From CAYURP01 sp964447175 (GTDB taxonomy: Bacteria > Zixibacteria > MSB-5A5 > SM23-73-2): a stretch of 64,000 bases of DNA. This document shows, in pieces, positions 42,556 to 53,330 of the stretch. Location: the NCBI GenBank assembly GCA_964447175.1, contig CAYURP010000007.1, positions 12,145 to 76,144 of the forward strand. The letters are read 5' to 3'. The translations under genes and the position numbers were made by a program. Below the pieces are notes generated by a model, which did not search any database, was not told the origin of the DNA, and was given only the letters and a program-made list of their open reading frames with translations. Position 1 is the first letter of the stretch. Each line of letters starts with the position of its first letter.

Positions 42556-45500
42556 ATGAGAAAAACTCTAATCATAGTTTATATTTTCATGATTTTTGTC
42601 CTGGGAGTTAGATGGGTTTTATCCTCTGAATATGATGACATTCAAGTGCTTCAATCAGACGCTGATGGACTAATTTTCAAGTACACTCCTTTAAATCTCC
42701 AAAAAGATGAGAAAATCATTGATAATCAGATTTTTCATAATGTTCGGGTAGCCAAATGCCCCCTGACTCAGATGCCAGGGGAACCCCAACTGCCAATGAG
42801 AATTGTAATACTGGGAGTTCCATTAGGATGTGAGATCAAAGCTTCCGTTTTAAACTCGGATTACTCCGATTCAGCTGATTTCAATATCCCTCCTGTTCCC
42901 CAAATAGAACAATCAGAGGATCCTCTGGGGGATAGAATTTTTTACAGAAAAGATCAGAATGTCTACGGGCAAAATGAATTCCTCCCTGAGGAGAGTGTAC
43001 TTCTGGAATCACCGAAATTCTTAAGGGATCAGAGGATTGTAAGGCTGAAGATATTTCCGGTCAGGTTCAATCCGGTAACAAAGGCACTCAGAAGGCTGGA
43101 TTCGATTACCATTAAGGTCGATTTCATCGGAGGGATAAAATCTTATCAAAAAGTCACTGAAAGTCAAGCTTTCGAAAAGATATTCCAGAATATACTTTTA
43201 AACTATCAGTCCTCAAAAAATTGGAGACAGGCGAGTTTCAGGGATGTCCAGCACATGAGAATATCAAAGGAAAAACCTGAGGAGGGGATTGATCCTTTCG
43301 GCTTTTCTGACCGGTGGTATAAAATTGTGATCAAAGAGGATGGAATGTATAAGATCGGTGAAAAGGAATTAAAGGATGCCGGAATTGACGTTAGCAGCGT
43401 AAATCCCACTGAGATCCGGATATTCAATGGAGGTGGCCGGGAACTTCTTTTGGATCCATCGGCTGAACAACCCCAGCTAAGGGAGCTTTCCATTTACGTT
43501 GAGGGGGAGAATGACCGGAGCTTTAATCAGGAAGATTTTATTTTATTCTACGGCTGGGGGGTCAATAACTGGGAATATGGTGCCACCCAAGATCAAAATA
43601 GTTATTATGTTAACCACTACACTACCCAGAATACTTATTGGCTAACTTTATCCGGGGATTTTCCTGATTCTGCTAAGAGGATGGAGGAAAAGGATGGAAG
43701 CTTGGTGGAGCCACAGCCCTTTTTCCCTTCAAAATTCAAATCCAGAATCCATCTGGAGGAGGAAAACACACTGTATATGAGTTCCTCCGGACATTATGCT
43801 GATTTTTTCAACTGGTATTGGGAGCAGACCAGCTCCACCACCAAATACTTCTCCCTTCTGGGAGTAGTGCCCGATGATACGGCTGAAATAAAAGTGAGAG
43901 CCACATCCTACTCACCAGCTATAACCATCAATGACCAAAAAGCTACAACCAGCCAAGCTTCCGGTTGGATTACCAAAGCATATACTACAGCTTTAAGCTC
44001 CGGTCTGAATAAGATTAAAGTTGATTTCTCCAGCAATTGCTATTTTGACTGGTATGAGGTGGAATATTATAAAGAGTATGTTGCCCATGATGACCAGCTT
44101 CTTTTCGAATCCCCGGACACATCAGGAGCTGTGGAATATCAAATTTCAGGTATAACCGAAGATGTAATGCTTTTTGATATCTCGGATAGATATAGAGTTA
44201 AAAGGATAGTTGATTTTTCAACTGGGCAGGATTCCCTGAAATTTCAGGATCGAATAAATCAAATGAACCCGGGTGAAAAAGATGAATATAGTGAGAAGCT
44301 GAGATATTATTTAGTGGGTGAAGATAAGCTGAAATCCCCTGGGAATATCTTTTTGGACGAAAAATCATATCTCAGAGATGTAAACCATCCAGATAATCAG
44401 GCTGATTTTCTAATAATCACCCATCCTGATTTTTATGATCATCTTCACACTCTAAAGGAGTTCAGAGAGAGTTTTAACCAGTTGAAGGTCAGAGTCGTGG
44501 ACGTGGAGGAGATCTACGATGAGTTCTCCTGGGGTCTTTATGATCCTTTAGCCATAAGAGAATTTTTAAAATTTGCCAGCCGATACTGGCAGTCTCCCTC
44601 TCCCTCTTTTTGCCTTTTAGTGGGGGATGGGAACTATGATTTTAAGAGGAATCTCTATTCGGAGGCTTTTAACTGGATTCCTCCTTTCGCAGCTGACCAA
44701 TCGGTCTCCGATGAGAACTATGTCTATTTCGATAAATATGGTTATCTGGACTCAGATACCGCCGAAGGAAGTTTGAACATGATCATCGGGCGATGGCCGG
44801 TTAAGACAGTGCAGGAGTTGAACGCGATTTTGGATAAGGTGGTCGGCTATGAAGAAAGCCCCAATTTTGGAACCTGGAGAAATCTGATCACTTTGGTGGC
44901 AGACGATGAATACAACGGGGGCAACTCTGAGAACATTCACACTATTGAGACCGAGAATCTGGCTAATTATCATGTCCCTTCCTCGTTTAATCAGAATAAG
45001 ATCTACCTGATGGAGTACCCCCTGGATCAGTTGAAAAATAAACCGGAGGTGACAGAAGACATAATTCAGGCATACAATTCCGGCTCATTGGTGATCAACT
45101 GGATGGGACACGGCAATCGGCAACAGTGGGCTCATGAGGAGGTTTTCCGCAGAGCAGAGGATATACCCCGATTGAACAACAAAGATAAGCTTCCTTTAGT
45201 TTACACTGCTTCTTGTAACATAGCTTTGTTTTTCGAACCTTTGTCTGAGGCCATGGCCGAGGATCTCCTGAGAGCTCAGGATAAGGGAGCAATTGCAGTG
45301 ATCTCCGCCACCTATCTGGTTTTTCCCGGTCCCAATGCTGCCCTGAATAACAAGGTTTATGATCTTCTTTTGTATAACGATTCCCTCACTGTGGGGGAAG
45401 CCCTTTACATTGCCAAGTTTCTGCGTCAGCCTAACTCCAATGATCGGCAGTATATATTAATGGGTGATCCCCTGACCCAGCTGGGTGTGCCGGAACTTGT

Positions 45501-46515
45501 GGCAAACATAACTGAAATCACATCGGATACCCTCACCGCATTGAGCCTTTTAAGTTTCGAAGGAGAGGTTTTTAACCGTAAAGGAGATCCCCAGAATTTT
45601 AACGGTACAGCTAAAATTTTAGCTTTTGACTCGGAGAGAGAGAAATCCCACCAGATGCCCAATGGGGAGGGTGTTCCTTACGATCTTCCAGGCAGGGTTA
45701 TTTTTCGGGGGAACTCTCAGGTGATAAATGGGAAATTCGCATCCAGTTTTGTGGTGCCCAAAGACATCAGTTATGGTGGAAACACCGCCAGGATAAGCGT
45801 CTATCTCTACAGCCAGTCCCTGGATGGAGCGGGGGTGCTGGATTCGTTGGTGGTACACGGATCGGATACCATGGTAGTGGATACTGCCGGACCTACCATA
45901 GACATAACTTTTTCCAGCCAGGACGATTTTCGGAGGGGAAAAGGAGAGATGAAAATCGAGATTTCCGACTCCAACGGGATAAACTTAACCGGGGAACTGG
46001 GTCACGGGATAACCCTGGTGGTGGATCAGGATTTCCAACACTCCATTGATTTAACAAATTCATTCGAATACCATCAGAATGAATATCAAAAGGGATGGGT
46101 GGTCTATCCTCTTCCCCAAATCACCTTTGGAAAACACTTCCTCTGGGTGAAAGCCTGGGATAATTTCAACAATTCCACATTGAAGGAGGTTGAGCTTGAC
46201 ATTTTCTCAACCCAAAAACCGGAAATTACTGATGTGATGAACTATCCTAATCCTTTTTCTGATTCTACCTATATCTGCTATAACCTTTACGGCACAACCA
46301 GAAAGATTCAGATTCAAATTCTTACCCTGTCTGGAAAGCTGATAAGAGAGATTGAGCCAAAATCCGGTGAAACCGGATTTCATTCCGTTATCTGGGATGG
46401 GGAGGATCAAGATGGGCATAGGGTAGCTAATGGGGTCTACATTTACAAAGTAATAGCTGAAAGTGAGAGCCAGAAAAAGACCGGGGCTTATGGGAAGGCG
46501 GTGGTCATGCGGTAG
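42556..46515 (+). CDS. C25 (gingipain/PorU-like) cysteine peptidase with type IX sorting domain
   Basis: 1319 residues from ATG 42556 (GGAG 4 nt before); an in-frame TTG at 42544 is less likely. Signal peptide (about 3-22). The N-terminal beta-sandwich prodomain runs to about 640. The C25 domain carries the His in NWMGHGNRQQW (about 851) and the nucleophile Cys in YTASCNIALF (about 886). A C-terminal Ig-like part is followed by the NYPNPF...GVYIYK domain (last 85 residues). In type IX systems PorU-like C25 peptidases cut the sorting domain from cargo and attach it to the surface; PorU itself usually lacks the sorting domain being cut, so this could be PorU or a secreted gingipain. Directly followed by a PorV-like gene, the known partner. 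Confidence 0.88.
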   Translation: MRKTLIIVYIFMIFVLGVRWVLSSEYDDIQVLQSDADGLIFKYTPLNLQKDEKIIDNQIFHNVRVAKCPLTQMPGEPQLPMRIVILGVPLGCEIKASVLNSDYSDSADFNIPPVPQIEQSEDPLGDRIFYRKDQNVYGQNEFLPEESVLLESPKFLRDQRIVRLKIFPVRFNPVTKALRRLDSITIKVDFIGGIKSYQKVTESQAFEKIFQNILLNYQSSKNWRQASFRDVQHMRISKEKPEEGIDPFGFSDRWYKIVIKEDGMYKIGEKELKDAGIDVSSVNPTEIRIFNGGGRELLLDPSAEQPQLRELSIYVEGENDRSFNQEDFILFYGWGVNNWEYGATQDQNSYYVNHYTTQNTYWLTLSGDFPDSAKRMEEKDGSLVEPQPFFPSKFKSRIHLEEENTLYMSSSGHYADFFNWYWEQTSSTTKYFSLLGVVPDDTAEIKVRATSYSPAITINDQKATTSQASGWITKAYTTALSSGLNKIKVDFSSNCYFDWYEVEYYKEYVAHDDQLLFESPDTSGAVEYQISGITEDVMLFDISDRYRVKRIVDFSTGQDSLKFQDRINQMNPGEKDEYSEKLRYYLVGEDKLKSPGNIFLDEKSYLRDVNHPDNQADFLIITHPDFYDHLHTLKEFRESFNQLKVRVVDVEEIYDEFSWGLYDPLAIREFLKFASRYWQSPSPSFCLLVGDGNYDFKRNLYSEAFNWIPPFAADQSVSDENYVYFDKYGYLDSDTAEGSLNMIIGRWPVKTVQELNAILDKVVGYEESPNFGTWRNLITLVADDEYNGGNSENIHTIETENLANYHVPSSFNQNKIYLMEYPLDQLKNKPEVTEDIIQAYNSGSLVINWMGHGNRQQWAHEEVFRRAEDIPRLNNKDKLPLVYTASCNIALFFEPLSEAMAEDLLRAQDKGAIAVISATYLVFPGPNAALNNKVYDLLLYNDSLTVGEALYIAKFLRQPNSNDRQYILMGDPLTQLGVPELVANITEITSDTLTALSLLSFEGEVFNRKGDPQNFNGTAKILAFDSEREKSHQMPNGEGVPYDLPGRVIFRGNSQVINGKFASSFVVPKDISYGGNTARISVYLYSQSLDGAGVLDSLVVHGSDTMVVDTAGPTIDITFSSQDDFRRGKGEMKIEISDSNGINLTGELGHGITLVVDQDFQHSIDLTNSFEYHQNEYQKGWVVYPLPQITFGKHFLWVKAWDNFNNSTLKEVELDIFSTQKPEITDVMNYPNPFSDSTYICYNLYGTTRKIQIQILTLSGKLIREIEPKSGETGFHSVIWDGEDQDGHRVANGVYIYKVIAESESQKKTGAYGKAVVMR

Positions 46516-46602
46516 GACTTGAGATTTTTATCACTTGCCGAATTAAAGAGATGAAATTATATTATAATAATTTATTTGGTAAAAAAGAGCATGGAGGAGA
46601 AA

Positions 46603-49176
46603 ATGAGGAAGACGATCTTGATTGCCGTTGTGGGAACTCTTTTAGCTTTGAGCTGGGGGAGCAATGCCTGGGGAGTAAGTGAAGCTGGGGTTTTATTTTT
46701 AAGGCTTCCTGCTGGTGCCAGAGCTGCTGGGATGGGTGAGGCTTTCATTGCCATCTCCGATGATGCCACGGCCACCCACTGGAATCCCGCGGGTTTAGGG
46801 AGATATCCCCTGAGCAGTGAATGGCTGGAATTTCACCCCGGTCCCGGATATAAGATTATATCCATTGCCCTCAAGAAAAATGACCTTCCTGAAAAAAACT
46901 ATCAGGTTTATGACATCTGGGCTATCACCCCAACTGATCTTTTGTACTGGAACGGTGAGGAATGGAAAGATCATCAGGTATATCTTACCTCGGAGGACGA
47001 GACATTAGGTGACCTGGTGCACAAACTTTTCCTTGAATTCGAAGAGGAAAGAATAGACCAGATGGCTTATCAGGTGGCTTCTGCGAACAATCTCATATCA
47101 AAGGATTCTCTGGTGAGAATTAGGGAAAAGATTAACCAAAGCGTAGAAGAGGGGTACCAGAATAAAGAAAAACTAAATAATCTTTTTGAGGCTTTCCTGC
47201 AAGCCTGGGATAGCTGTCTGGTGAACCAGAGAAACCTCAAAAAACTGACAGAGGATTTTGAAAGCTCCTTGGGAGATGGAAAACTGAACCCCCAGGAATT
47301 GGATAACATCTCCATGATACTGGAGACGGGCATCGGAAAGAGTTTAGAACCTGAAATTAAAATCCCCTATAGAACGATCTTTACGGATACCCTAACCTGT
47401 ATTGCGTCCCAGGAGGAACAGATCTGGGTGGGAACCAAAAAGGGGCTTTTCGGATATGATGGAAAAGCATGGAGAACTCAAAGTACTAAAGATGGCATGT
47501 TCAGCGATTTGATCAACCAGGTAAATGTTAATAAGGAGGGGGTTGTTTGGGTGGGTACCGATGTGGGGATTGGTCAATTTGATGGGAAAAGATGGTATTT
47601 TATAACTCCTTCGGGGCTAAATGACTATTACGTTACGGACATGGTGGTAATAAGGAATGACGATATCTGGATAACAACCAGATCTGACCTGGCACATTTT
47701 GATGGAATGAACTGGCTCTCTTATGTCAAGTATAATGTGAAAACGGGAGATAACCTGGAGAAAATTGCCAGGTCATTTTTGGGAACGGAAAACCCCAGAG
47801 AGATTGAGGAAGCGGTAAAAAGCATAAAAAAGTATAATTCCATGAAATCAGAAGAGTTAAACCCGGATCAAGAGATTAAGCTCCCTTTTAATTTGGCAAT
47901 TAAGGGCACGCTCACCACTTTAGCTGTGGGAAAAGATGGAGAAATCTGGATCGGGGGCACCAAGGGTGTCAAGAAGTTTGCTGATCAAAAATGGACTACC
48001 TTTGGTTACAGGATTTACACCGCAATGGAGGGAGATTCGGTGGAGAAAGTTGCCTCTAAACTTCTCAGAACAAATGATGCTGAAAGAGTAGAGAAATTCT
48101 CCCAGGATATTATGGCTTATAATAAACTTTCGAATAATCAACTGGAGCCTGGACAAAAAATCTACGTTTATCAAAATGCTGCTGGAAGCAGGATCCTCAC
48201 GATCTGTCTGGGCAAAGGGGATGAGGTTTTAGTGGGAACCGAATTCGGAACCTTGAGATTCACAGGGAAAAACTGGAGTCGCTATTATCATTCGGGTTTG
48301 GAGAAAGCAGAGAGCACAAAAATATTGCAGAAGGATGGAGAGATGTGGATTGCCTCCCCGGATAAAATCGTAATTTATGCCCATGCCAAAAGGGAGCTCA
48401 CCTTCATGCATGCTAATCTCTTACCGGAATTAGCCTCGGATCTATATTATGAATATCTCTCCTATGTCCACTATATGAAGGGATGGGGCACCATAGGAGG
48501 GAATTTCACCTTCTTAAGCTACGGTGAGATAGTACAAACCGGTGAAAGTCCTGTTCCCATAGGCACCTTTATGGCTTATGAGGGAGCCTTAAGCCTTAGC
48601 TATGGAACGCAATTTAATCCCAATCTTGCCGTGGGACTCTCGGGTAAGGTGATCTTCAGCCACCTCTCAGATGTAGGGGCGGGTGCGGAAAAGGGAAGAG
48701 GAACCGGAACCTCATTTGCCCTGGATGCCGGGGTGCTCTACAGAACGCCTTTTAGGCGTCTAACCCTGGCCAGTGCTTTAACCAACCTGGGTCCCAATAT
48801 CTCCTACATAGATGCTCCTCAATCTGATCCTTTACCCCGAAATATAGCCGTGGGCTTTGCCTACAGGATATTCGATACCCCCTATAATAAGTTGACTTTT
48901 TTGGGTGAGTTAAACAAGCAGTTGGTGGGGCTTAAGGAATCATTCGGGACCGAATTCAGTGAGGCTATAAGGAATGTGGGAATGGAATACTGGTACGGGA
49001 CATTTGTAGCTTTAAGGTCAGGATATATCTACGATAAGGAGGGGGATATCAGGACCTTTACCTTTGGTGCCGGACTGCAATACAACATGTTCCGATTTGA
49101 CTTCGCTTATATTCCTGCTTCGGAGAGACATGTTTTAGGAAACACCATGAGATTTTCCATGACTGCAAGATTCTAA
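46603..49176 (+). CDS. PorV-like outer-membrane protein with inserted propeller and two LysM-like domains
   Basis: 857 residues from ATG 46603 (GGAGG 5 nt before; the reading frame also opens at TTG 46576). Signal peptide 1-24, then the PorV/PorQ start SEAGVLFLRLPAGARAAGMGEAFIAI and DDATATHWNPAGLG (about 25-63). Instead of the barrel there follows a helical segment (about 130-245), beta-propeller repeats with QIWVGTKKGLFGYDG and VWVGTDVGIGQFDG (about 260-375), a LysM-like domain (about 377-428, VKTGDNLEKIAR), one more blade, a second LysM-like domain (about 469-523, GDSVEKVASK) and a last blade. The beta-barrel resumes at about 623 (GWGTIGGNFTFLSYGE) and ends at Phe857 as in outer-membrane barrels. 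Between a C25 and an M6 peptidase gene. Confidence 0.82.
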   Translation: MRKTILIAVVGTLLALSWGSNAWGVSEAGVLFLRLPAGARAAGMGEAFIAISDDATATHWNPAGLGRYPLSSEWLEFHPGPGYKIISIALKKNDLPEKNYQVYDIWAITPTDLLYWNGEEWKDHQVYLTSEDETLGDLVHKLFLEFEEERIDQMAYQVASANNLISKDSLVRIREKINQSVEEGYQNKEKLNNLFEAFLQAWDSCLVNQRNLKKLTEDFESSLGDGKLNPQELDNISMILETGIGKSLEPEIKIPYRTIFTDTLTCIASQEEQIWVGTKKGLFGYDGKAWRTQSTKDGMFSDLINQVNVNKEGVVWVGTDVGIGQFDGKRWYFITPSGLNDYYVTDMVVIRNDDIWITTRSDLAHFDGMNWLSYVKYNVKTGDNLEKIARSFLGTENPREIEEAVKSIKKYNSMKSEELNPDQEIKLPFNLAIKGTLTTLAVGKDGEIWIGGTKGVKKFADQKWTTFGYRIYTAMEGDSVEKVASKLLRTNDAERVEKFSQDIMAYNKLSNNQLEPGQKIYVYQNAAGSRILTICLGKGDEVLVGTEFGTLRFTGKNWSRYYHSGLEKAESTKILQKDGEMWIASPDKIVIYAHAKRELTFMHANLLPELASDLYYEYLSYVHYMKGWGTIGGNFTFLSYGEIVQTGESPVPIGTFMAYEGALSLSYGTQFNPNLAVGLSGKVIFSHLSDVGAGAEKGRGTGTSFALDAGVLYRTPFRRLTLASALTNLGPNISYIDAPQSDPLPRNIAVGFAYRIFDTPYNKLTFLGELNKQLVGLKESFGTEFSEAIRNVGMEYWYGTFVALRSGYIYDKEGDIRTFTFGAGLQYNMFRFDFAYIPASERHVLGNTMRFSMTARF

Positions 49177-49186
49177 CCTAAAGATT

Positions 49187-52100
49187 ATGAACTCTTCTAT
49201 CAAAACCCTTCTGGGTGTTTTAACATTTATTCTTTTTCTCAACGGTTTCGCTTTAGCCGTCCAGAGAGAAATTCTGTCTGTTCAAAGATTGAAGGAGCCC
49301 AAGAGAGAGGAGCTCTCTGGTTTCAAAAGCGGAGTATCCAAAAGGAACCTGCTCCACTTGAAAAGGAAAACACCTTTTTCACTTCCCTACCTGTCAAAGG
49401 GTGCAATTACTCCGAGGACCATAAGGATTTTAGCTATCCGGGTCCAGTTCAAAAAAGAGACTTCGGATGATCCTACCACTACCGGTGACGGATGGTTTGA
49501 CCTTCGGTCATACGAACAATTCTACCAGGAGGAAAAACATATTATCGATCCGGCTCCTCATAACCGGCAATACTTTGAATCTCATATTCAAGCCTTAGGT
49601 AATTACTGGCAGATCGTATCCCAGGGGAAGATTCAATTTGAATTCGATGTCTATCCCAAAGGGGATACAGCTTATACTCTTCCTTACACCATCTCCCATT
49701 ACGGGAGCATAGATTCAACCCCCAATCCCCAATTTTATCCGGTGGAACAACTGGATTCGCTTTTCAAACATTCATTTACTTTAGCCGACACCTCGTCTTT
49801 GGATGAGATCGATTTCTCGGGTTATGATTCCTATTTCCTTTTTCATGCAGGCTCGGACCGGCAGCATGATCTGGGAGAAATTGGAGTTGATCCCACCCCG
49901 TCTGATCTTTTCACCGGATTCATTATGTTGGGTGAGCCTGTTGTGGTAAAGGACACCCAGATCTGGGAAGGGCTGATCATTCCCGAAACCGGCTCCCAGG
50001 ATAACAAGATTACTGCCATAAATTCGATATTGGCGCATGAGTTCGGCCATCAGTTGGGTCTGGTGGATTTGTATAGTACCAGAAACTCATTTACCCAGGT
50101 GGGCGATTTTGCTTTAATGGATAACTTCGCCCAGAACGTTGGGGTGGAGCTGGACAGCTGTTATACTCTGGTCTCAGGAGTGCTACCCGTTTATCCCTGT
50201 GCCTGGTCTAAAGCTTTTCTGGGTTTTGTGGAGCCGGTTGAGATCACCAATCAACAGAATATAAATCTTTTAGCTTCAGAGTTATTAGAGGATGGAATTC
50301 AGTTAATCCAGGTACCCATCAGCTCAGAGGAGTACTTTCTGATAGAAAACAGGCAGGTCGATCTGGATGGTAGAGAGATTCCATATCTTCAAGCTGATTC
50401 CTTAACTGGAGTTGTTATGGGCTTGGTTGAAACAGGGCTTAGTTCTGAGAGGGAATATGATTACCTTATGCCCGGCTCGGGCATTCTGATCTTCAGGGTG
50501 GACGAGGGTGTGGCTTATCTGGACGTGGATTCGGATGGGGTTCCTAACTTCTGGGACAATAAATTGCAGTGGGACAAAGACCGCAAGTTTATAACTCTGG
50601 AGGAAGCTGATGGGATAATCGATTTTGGCGGCAATTACTATACCGGATTCGGAGACCAGGAAGATATGTTTTATCAGGGGAACCAAACTGAGTTCACCCC
50701 CTACACCTATCCCAGTACCCGGAGCTACAACAAAGCCTTCTCTCACATCTGGATCACCGACATCGGTGAGTCAGGCTTGGAAATGTCCTTGAATGTAAAA
50801 TCTGACTGGTATCAATCGGGCTGGCCTCAGAAAATTATCCCTTATCAGAATATTCAATCCCTGACTTATGCGGACGTGGAAAATGACGGAAGCATTGAGA
50901 TATTCGGGGCAGCGGACAGGTTTCTTTATGCCTGGAAATCAAATGGGGAAAGTCTTATCCCCAATCCCAATTATGCTTTTGATATCGAGCTTAACGGAGA
51001 TACAACATATTATCCATTAGCTGTTTTTGACATATTGGATACGACTCTGGTGGGAACTCCCACCTTAGGGGATGTGGATGGAGACGGTACACTGGAGATC
51101 GTCTCCGCAACGGTTGACGGGAAAGTCTATTGCTGGGAACCAGTTGATTTAAATAACGATTCCTTAGCAGATTTGAAACCTGGATTCCCCGTGGACTTAG
51201 GTAACAGTATTTCTATGATTCCCGTTGTATCAGATTTCGATAATCAAAAACCAGGTCTTGAAATCTATGTAGGCACAGAGAATGGGGATTTATTTTTAAT
51301 TTCCGGGGAAGGAAATATCTTAGACTCTTCGAATTTCACCTATAAGATCTTGGGATTAGCTACCACTGACTCCGGCAACATTAATTTTGTCATCACTGAT
51401 AAACTTTCACCCTGGCAACATACATACAAAATCTGGAGAACAGATTCAAAGATTTCAGTCAATATAAGCTCAATTTTTTACAGCTACTTACCAGTAGTAG
51501 GTGATTTGAATCGTGATGATATTTTGGATGTAGTAGTTGTAGATGGGGGAGGAATGATCTATGCCTGGGATAAAGAACTTTCTCCGCTTCAGGGTTTTCC
51601 TCTATGGTTAGACAACAAGATCTGCTCTCAACCTGCCCTGGGTGATGTAGATGGGGATGGTTATCTGGAGATTGTGGTGGCATCCAATAACAAGATATAT
51701 GCCTACAATTATAACGGAACTATAGCTGATAATTTTCCCATTATAGTAGATCAAGCCAATCCAGTTGGCTGTATTAAGTCTTCCCCAATTCTGGTGGATG
51801 TGGATAATGACGGGATATCTGACATTGTGATCGGAACCCAGGAGAATAAGATTTATGCTTTTAATAAGGACGGGAATGGGATCTTTGGTTTCCCTCTTTC
51901 CTGTGCCGGTCCCATTACCTCATCTGCTGTTATGGTAGATCTGGATCAGGATTTAAAGTCTGAGTTGTTGGTCCCGGCAGATGATGGTTTTGTCTATGCC
52001 TGGAAACTGCCCTGGGATTATCACCCAGAAAAAAATCCCTGGCCCATGCAAGGTCATGATCCCTCCCATACCAATTATTACCCTATCCAGGATCTGCCGG

Positions 52101-52396
52101 ATCTACCAAAATTTGCATTTTTGCCTGAGAAAAAGGTTTACAGTTATCCTAATCCTGCCAGGGATAGAGCCATTATAAGATATTTTCTGGGAGAGGATGC
52201 TGAGGTTAACATTAAAATCTATGATCTTTCTGGTGATCTGGTGGAGGAGCTGGATCAAAATGGCGTGGGCGGGGAAAATAACGAGAAAGAATGGGATTGC
52301 GCAAAAGTGGCTTCTGGCGTATATTTATGTAGAGTGGAAGCAAAAAGCTTAAGTCAAAAGGAAGTTGTTTTCTGTAAAATTGCCGTGGTAAAATAA
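49187..52396 (+). CDS. Secreted M6 metalloprotease with FG-GAP/VCBS-like repeats and type IX sorting domain
   Basis: 1069 residues. Signal peptide (about 8-24). M6 (immune-inhibitor A-like) catalytic site LAHEFGHQLGLVDLY (about 283-297) with a long propeptide-like N-terminus. Calcium-type repeats follow: GDVDGDGTLEIV, GDLNRDDILDVV, GDVDGDGYLEIV, VDVDNDGISDIV and VDLDQDLKSELL (about 625-925), which form a beta-propeller. The last 85 residues are the SYPNPA...GVYLCR sorting domain. It starts 10 bp after the PorV-like gene, so they are likely in one operon. Confidence 0.9.
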   Translation: MNSSIKTLLGVLTFILFLNGFALAVQREILSVQRLKEPKREELSGFKSGVSKRNLLHLKRKTPFSLPYLSKGAITPRTIRILAIRVQFKKETSDDPTTTGDGWFDLRSYEQFYQEEKHIIDPAPHNRQYFESHIQALGNYWQIVSQGKIQFEFDVYPKGDTAYTLPYTISHYGSIDSTPNPQFYPVEQLDSLFKHSFTLADTSSLDEIDFSGYDSYFLFHAGSDRQHDLGEIGVDPTPSDLFTGFIMLGEPVVVKDTQIWEGLIIPETGSQDNKITAINSILAHEFGHQLGLVDLYSTRNSFTQVGDFALMDNFAQNVGVELDSCYTLVSGVLPVYPCAWSKAFLGFVEPVEITNQQNINLLASELLEDGIQLIQVPISSEEYFLIENRQVDLDGREIPYLQADSLTGVVMGLVETGLSSEREYDYLMPGSGILIFRVDEGVAYLDVDSDGVPNFWDNKLQWDKDRKFITLEEADGIIDFGGNYYTGFGDQEDMFYQGNQTEFTPYTYPSTRSYNKAFSHIWITDIGESGLEMSLNVKSDWYQSGWPQKIIPYQNIQSLTYADVENDGSIEIFGAADRFLYAWKSNGESLIPNPNYAFDIELNGDTTYYPLAVFDILDTTLVGTPTLGDVDGDGTLEIVSATVDGKVYCWEPVDLNNDSLADLKPGFPVDLGNSISMIPVVSDFDNQKPGLEIYVGTENGDLFLISGEGNILDSSNFTYKILGLATTDSGNINFVITDKLSPWQHTYKIWRTDSKISVNISSIFYSYLPVVGDLNRDDILDVVVVDGGGMIYAWDKELSPLQGFPLWLDNKICSQPALGDVDGDGYLEIVVASNNKIYAYNYNGTIADNFPIIVDQANPVGCIKSSPILVDVDNDGISDIVIGTQENKIYAFNKDGNGIFGFPLSCAGPITSSAVMVDLDQDLKSELLVPADDGFVYAWKLPWDYHPEKNPWPMQGHDPSHTNYYPIQDLPDLPKFAFLPEKKVYSYPNPARDRAIIRYFLGEDAEVNIKIYDLSGDLVEELDQNGVGGENNEKEWDCAKVASGVYLCRVEAKSLSQKEVVFCKIAVVK

Positions 52397-52410
52397 ACAA
52401 AGGAGACAAG

Positions 52411-53283
52411 ATGATTAAAAGGAGATTCCTCAACTTGATAATTTTCATTTTAATTTCATTTATATTTTTCCCAATAAGCAATGCAACCCCTTTAACTAAT
52501 CCGCAGAATGAAGATGTCTCCATCAGGGATTATTTCAATTCAGTGGGCTACGGGAATTACCACAGGGCAAAGGAATCAGGAGATTTGCTCTTGGCACAGG
52601 CAGGTGACGAAGTTTATCAGGAGATCTATGGGTTTAAAAGCAAATCCACCAGCAAGGGTTTTCTTCTGTCTATGCTTTTGCCGGGTGCCGGGGAATATTA
52701 CGCTGAGTCCAAGTTAAAGGCAGGAATATTTTTAAGCCTGGAGGCTTTGTTCTGGACCGGATACCTGTCCTACCATAATAAAGCGGGGAACAAGGAGAAT
52801 GAGTATAAAAACTTTGCAGATCTCAACTGGAGCGAGCAGGCTTATAAGGATAGTATGCTGACCATATACGGTGTGGACATTGATACCATTTCCACGGGCA
52901 CGAAGTTGATCGGCGATTATGACAGCGTGGTCATAGTGGAACACCTTCCCGACTCCAAAACCCAGCAGTATTACGAGATGGTCGGAAAATACGATCAATT
53001 CCGCTACGGGTGGGACGATTTCGATCGGACAAATTTTTTAACTCCCCATCGAAATTTCTATCTGAATCTTAGAGACGATTCCAACAAGCTTTTTGATAAT
53101 GCCAGATATACCCTGATTGCAATAATAGGTAATCATATCTTATCTGCATTTGATGCTGTCTGGACGGTTAAAACATACAATAAAAAAGAAGGTGGATTTT
53201 CCCAGTTAAATATGAAACTCAGGCTGGTGGAAGAATATGATAGAAATCTCAGCCCCAGAATTCTTTTGACCTACAAATTTTAA
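52411..53283 (+). CDS. DUF5683-like exported protein (first of pair)
   Basis: 290 residues, ribosome site AAGGAGAC. Signal peptide (about 8-28). The core SMLLPGAGEYYAESKLKAGIFLSLEALFWTGY (about 88-120; two hydrophobic helices) is that of the FCB DUF5683 family. A YxxFADLNWSEQAYKDS block and C-terminal YTLIAIIGNHILSAFDAVWTVKTYNK follow. Paralogue of the next gene. Role unknown; the surface-protein neighbourhood suggests an envelope function. Confidence 0.75.
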   Translation: MIKRRFLNLIIFILISFIFFPISNATPLTNPQNEDVSIRDYFNSVGYGNYHRAKESGDLLLAQAGDEVYQEIYGFKSKSTSKGFLLSMLLPGAGEYYAESKLKAGIFLSLEALFWTGYLSYHNKAGNKENEYKNFADLNWSEQAYKDSMLTIYGVDIDTISTGTKLIGDYDSVVIVEHLPDSKTQQYYEMVGKYDQFRYGWDDFDRTNFLTPHRNFYLNLRDDSNKLFDNARYTLIAIIGNHILSAFDAVWTVKTYNKKEGGFSQLNMKLRLVEEYDRNLSPRILLTYKF

Positions 53284-53330
53284 AGATGTCTTTACCATTA
53301 ATGCCGGACACCCATTCTTAGGACCGCAGG

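Noticed and set aside
42480..42556. Riboswitch-controlled terminator before the C25 gene
   Set aside because: A clear terminator exists, but I found no competing antiterminator or known aptamer; it may just end the aldolase operon.
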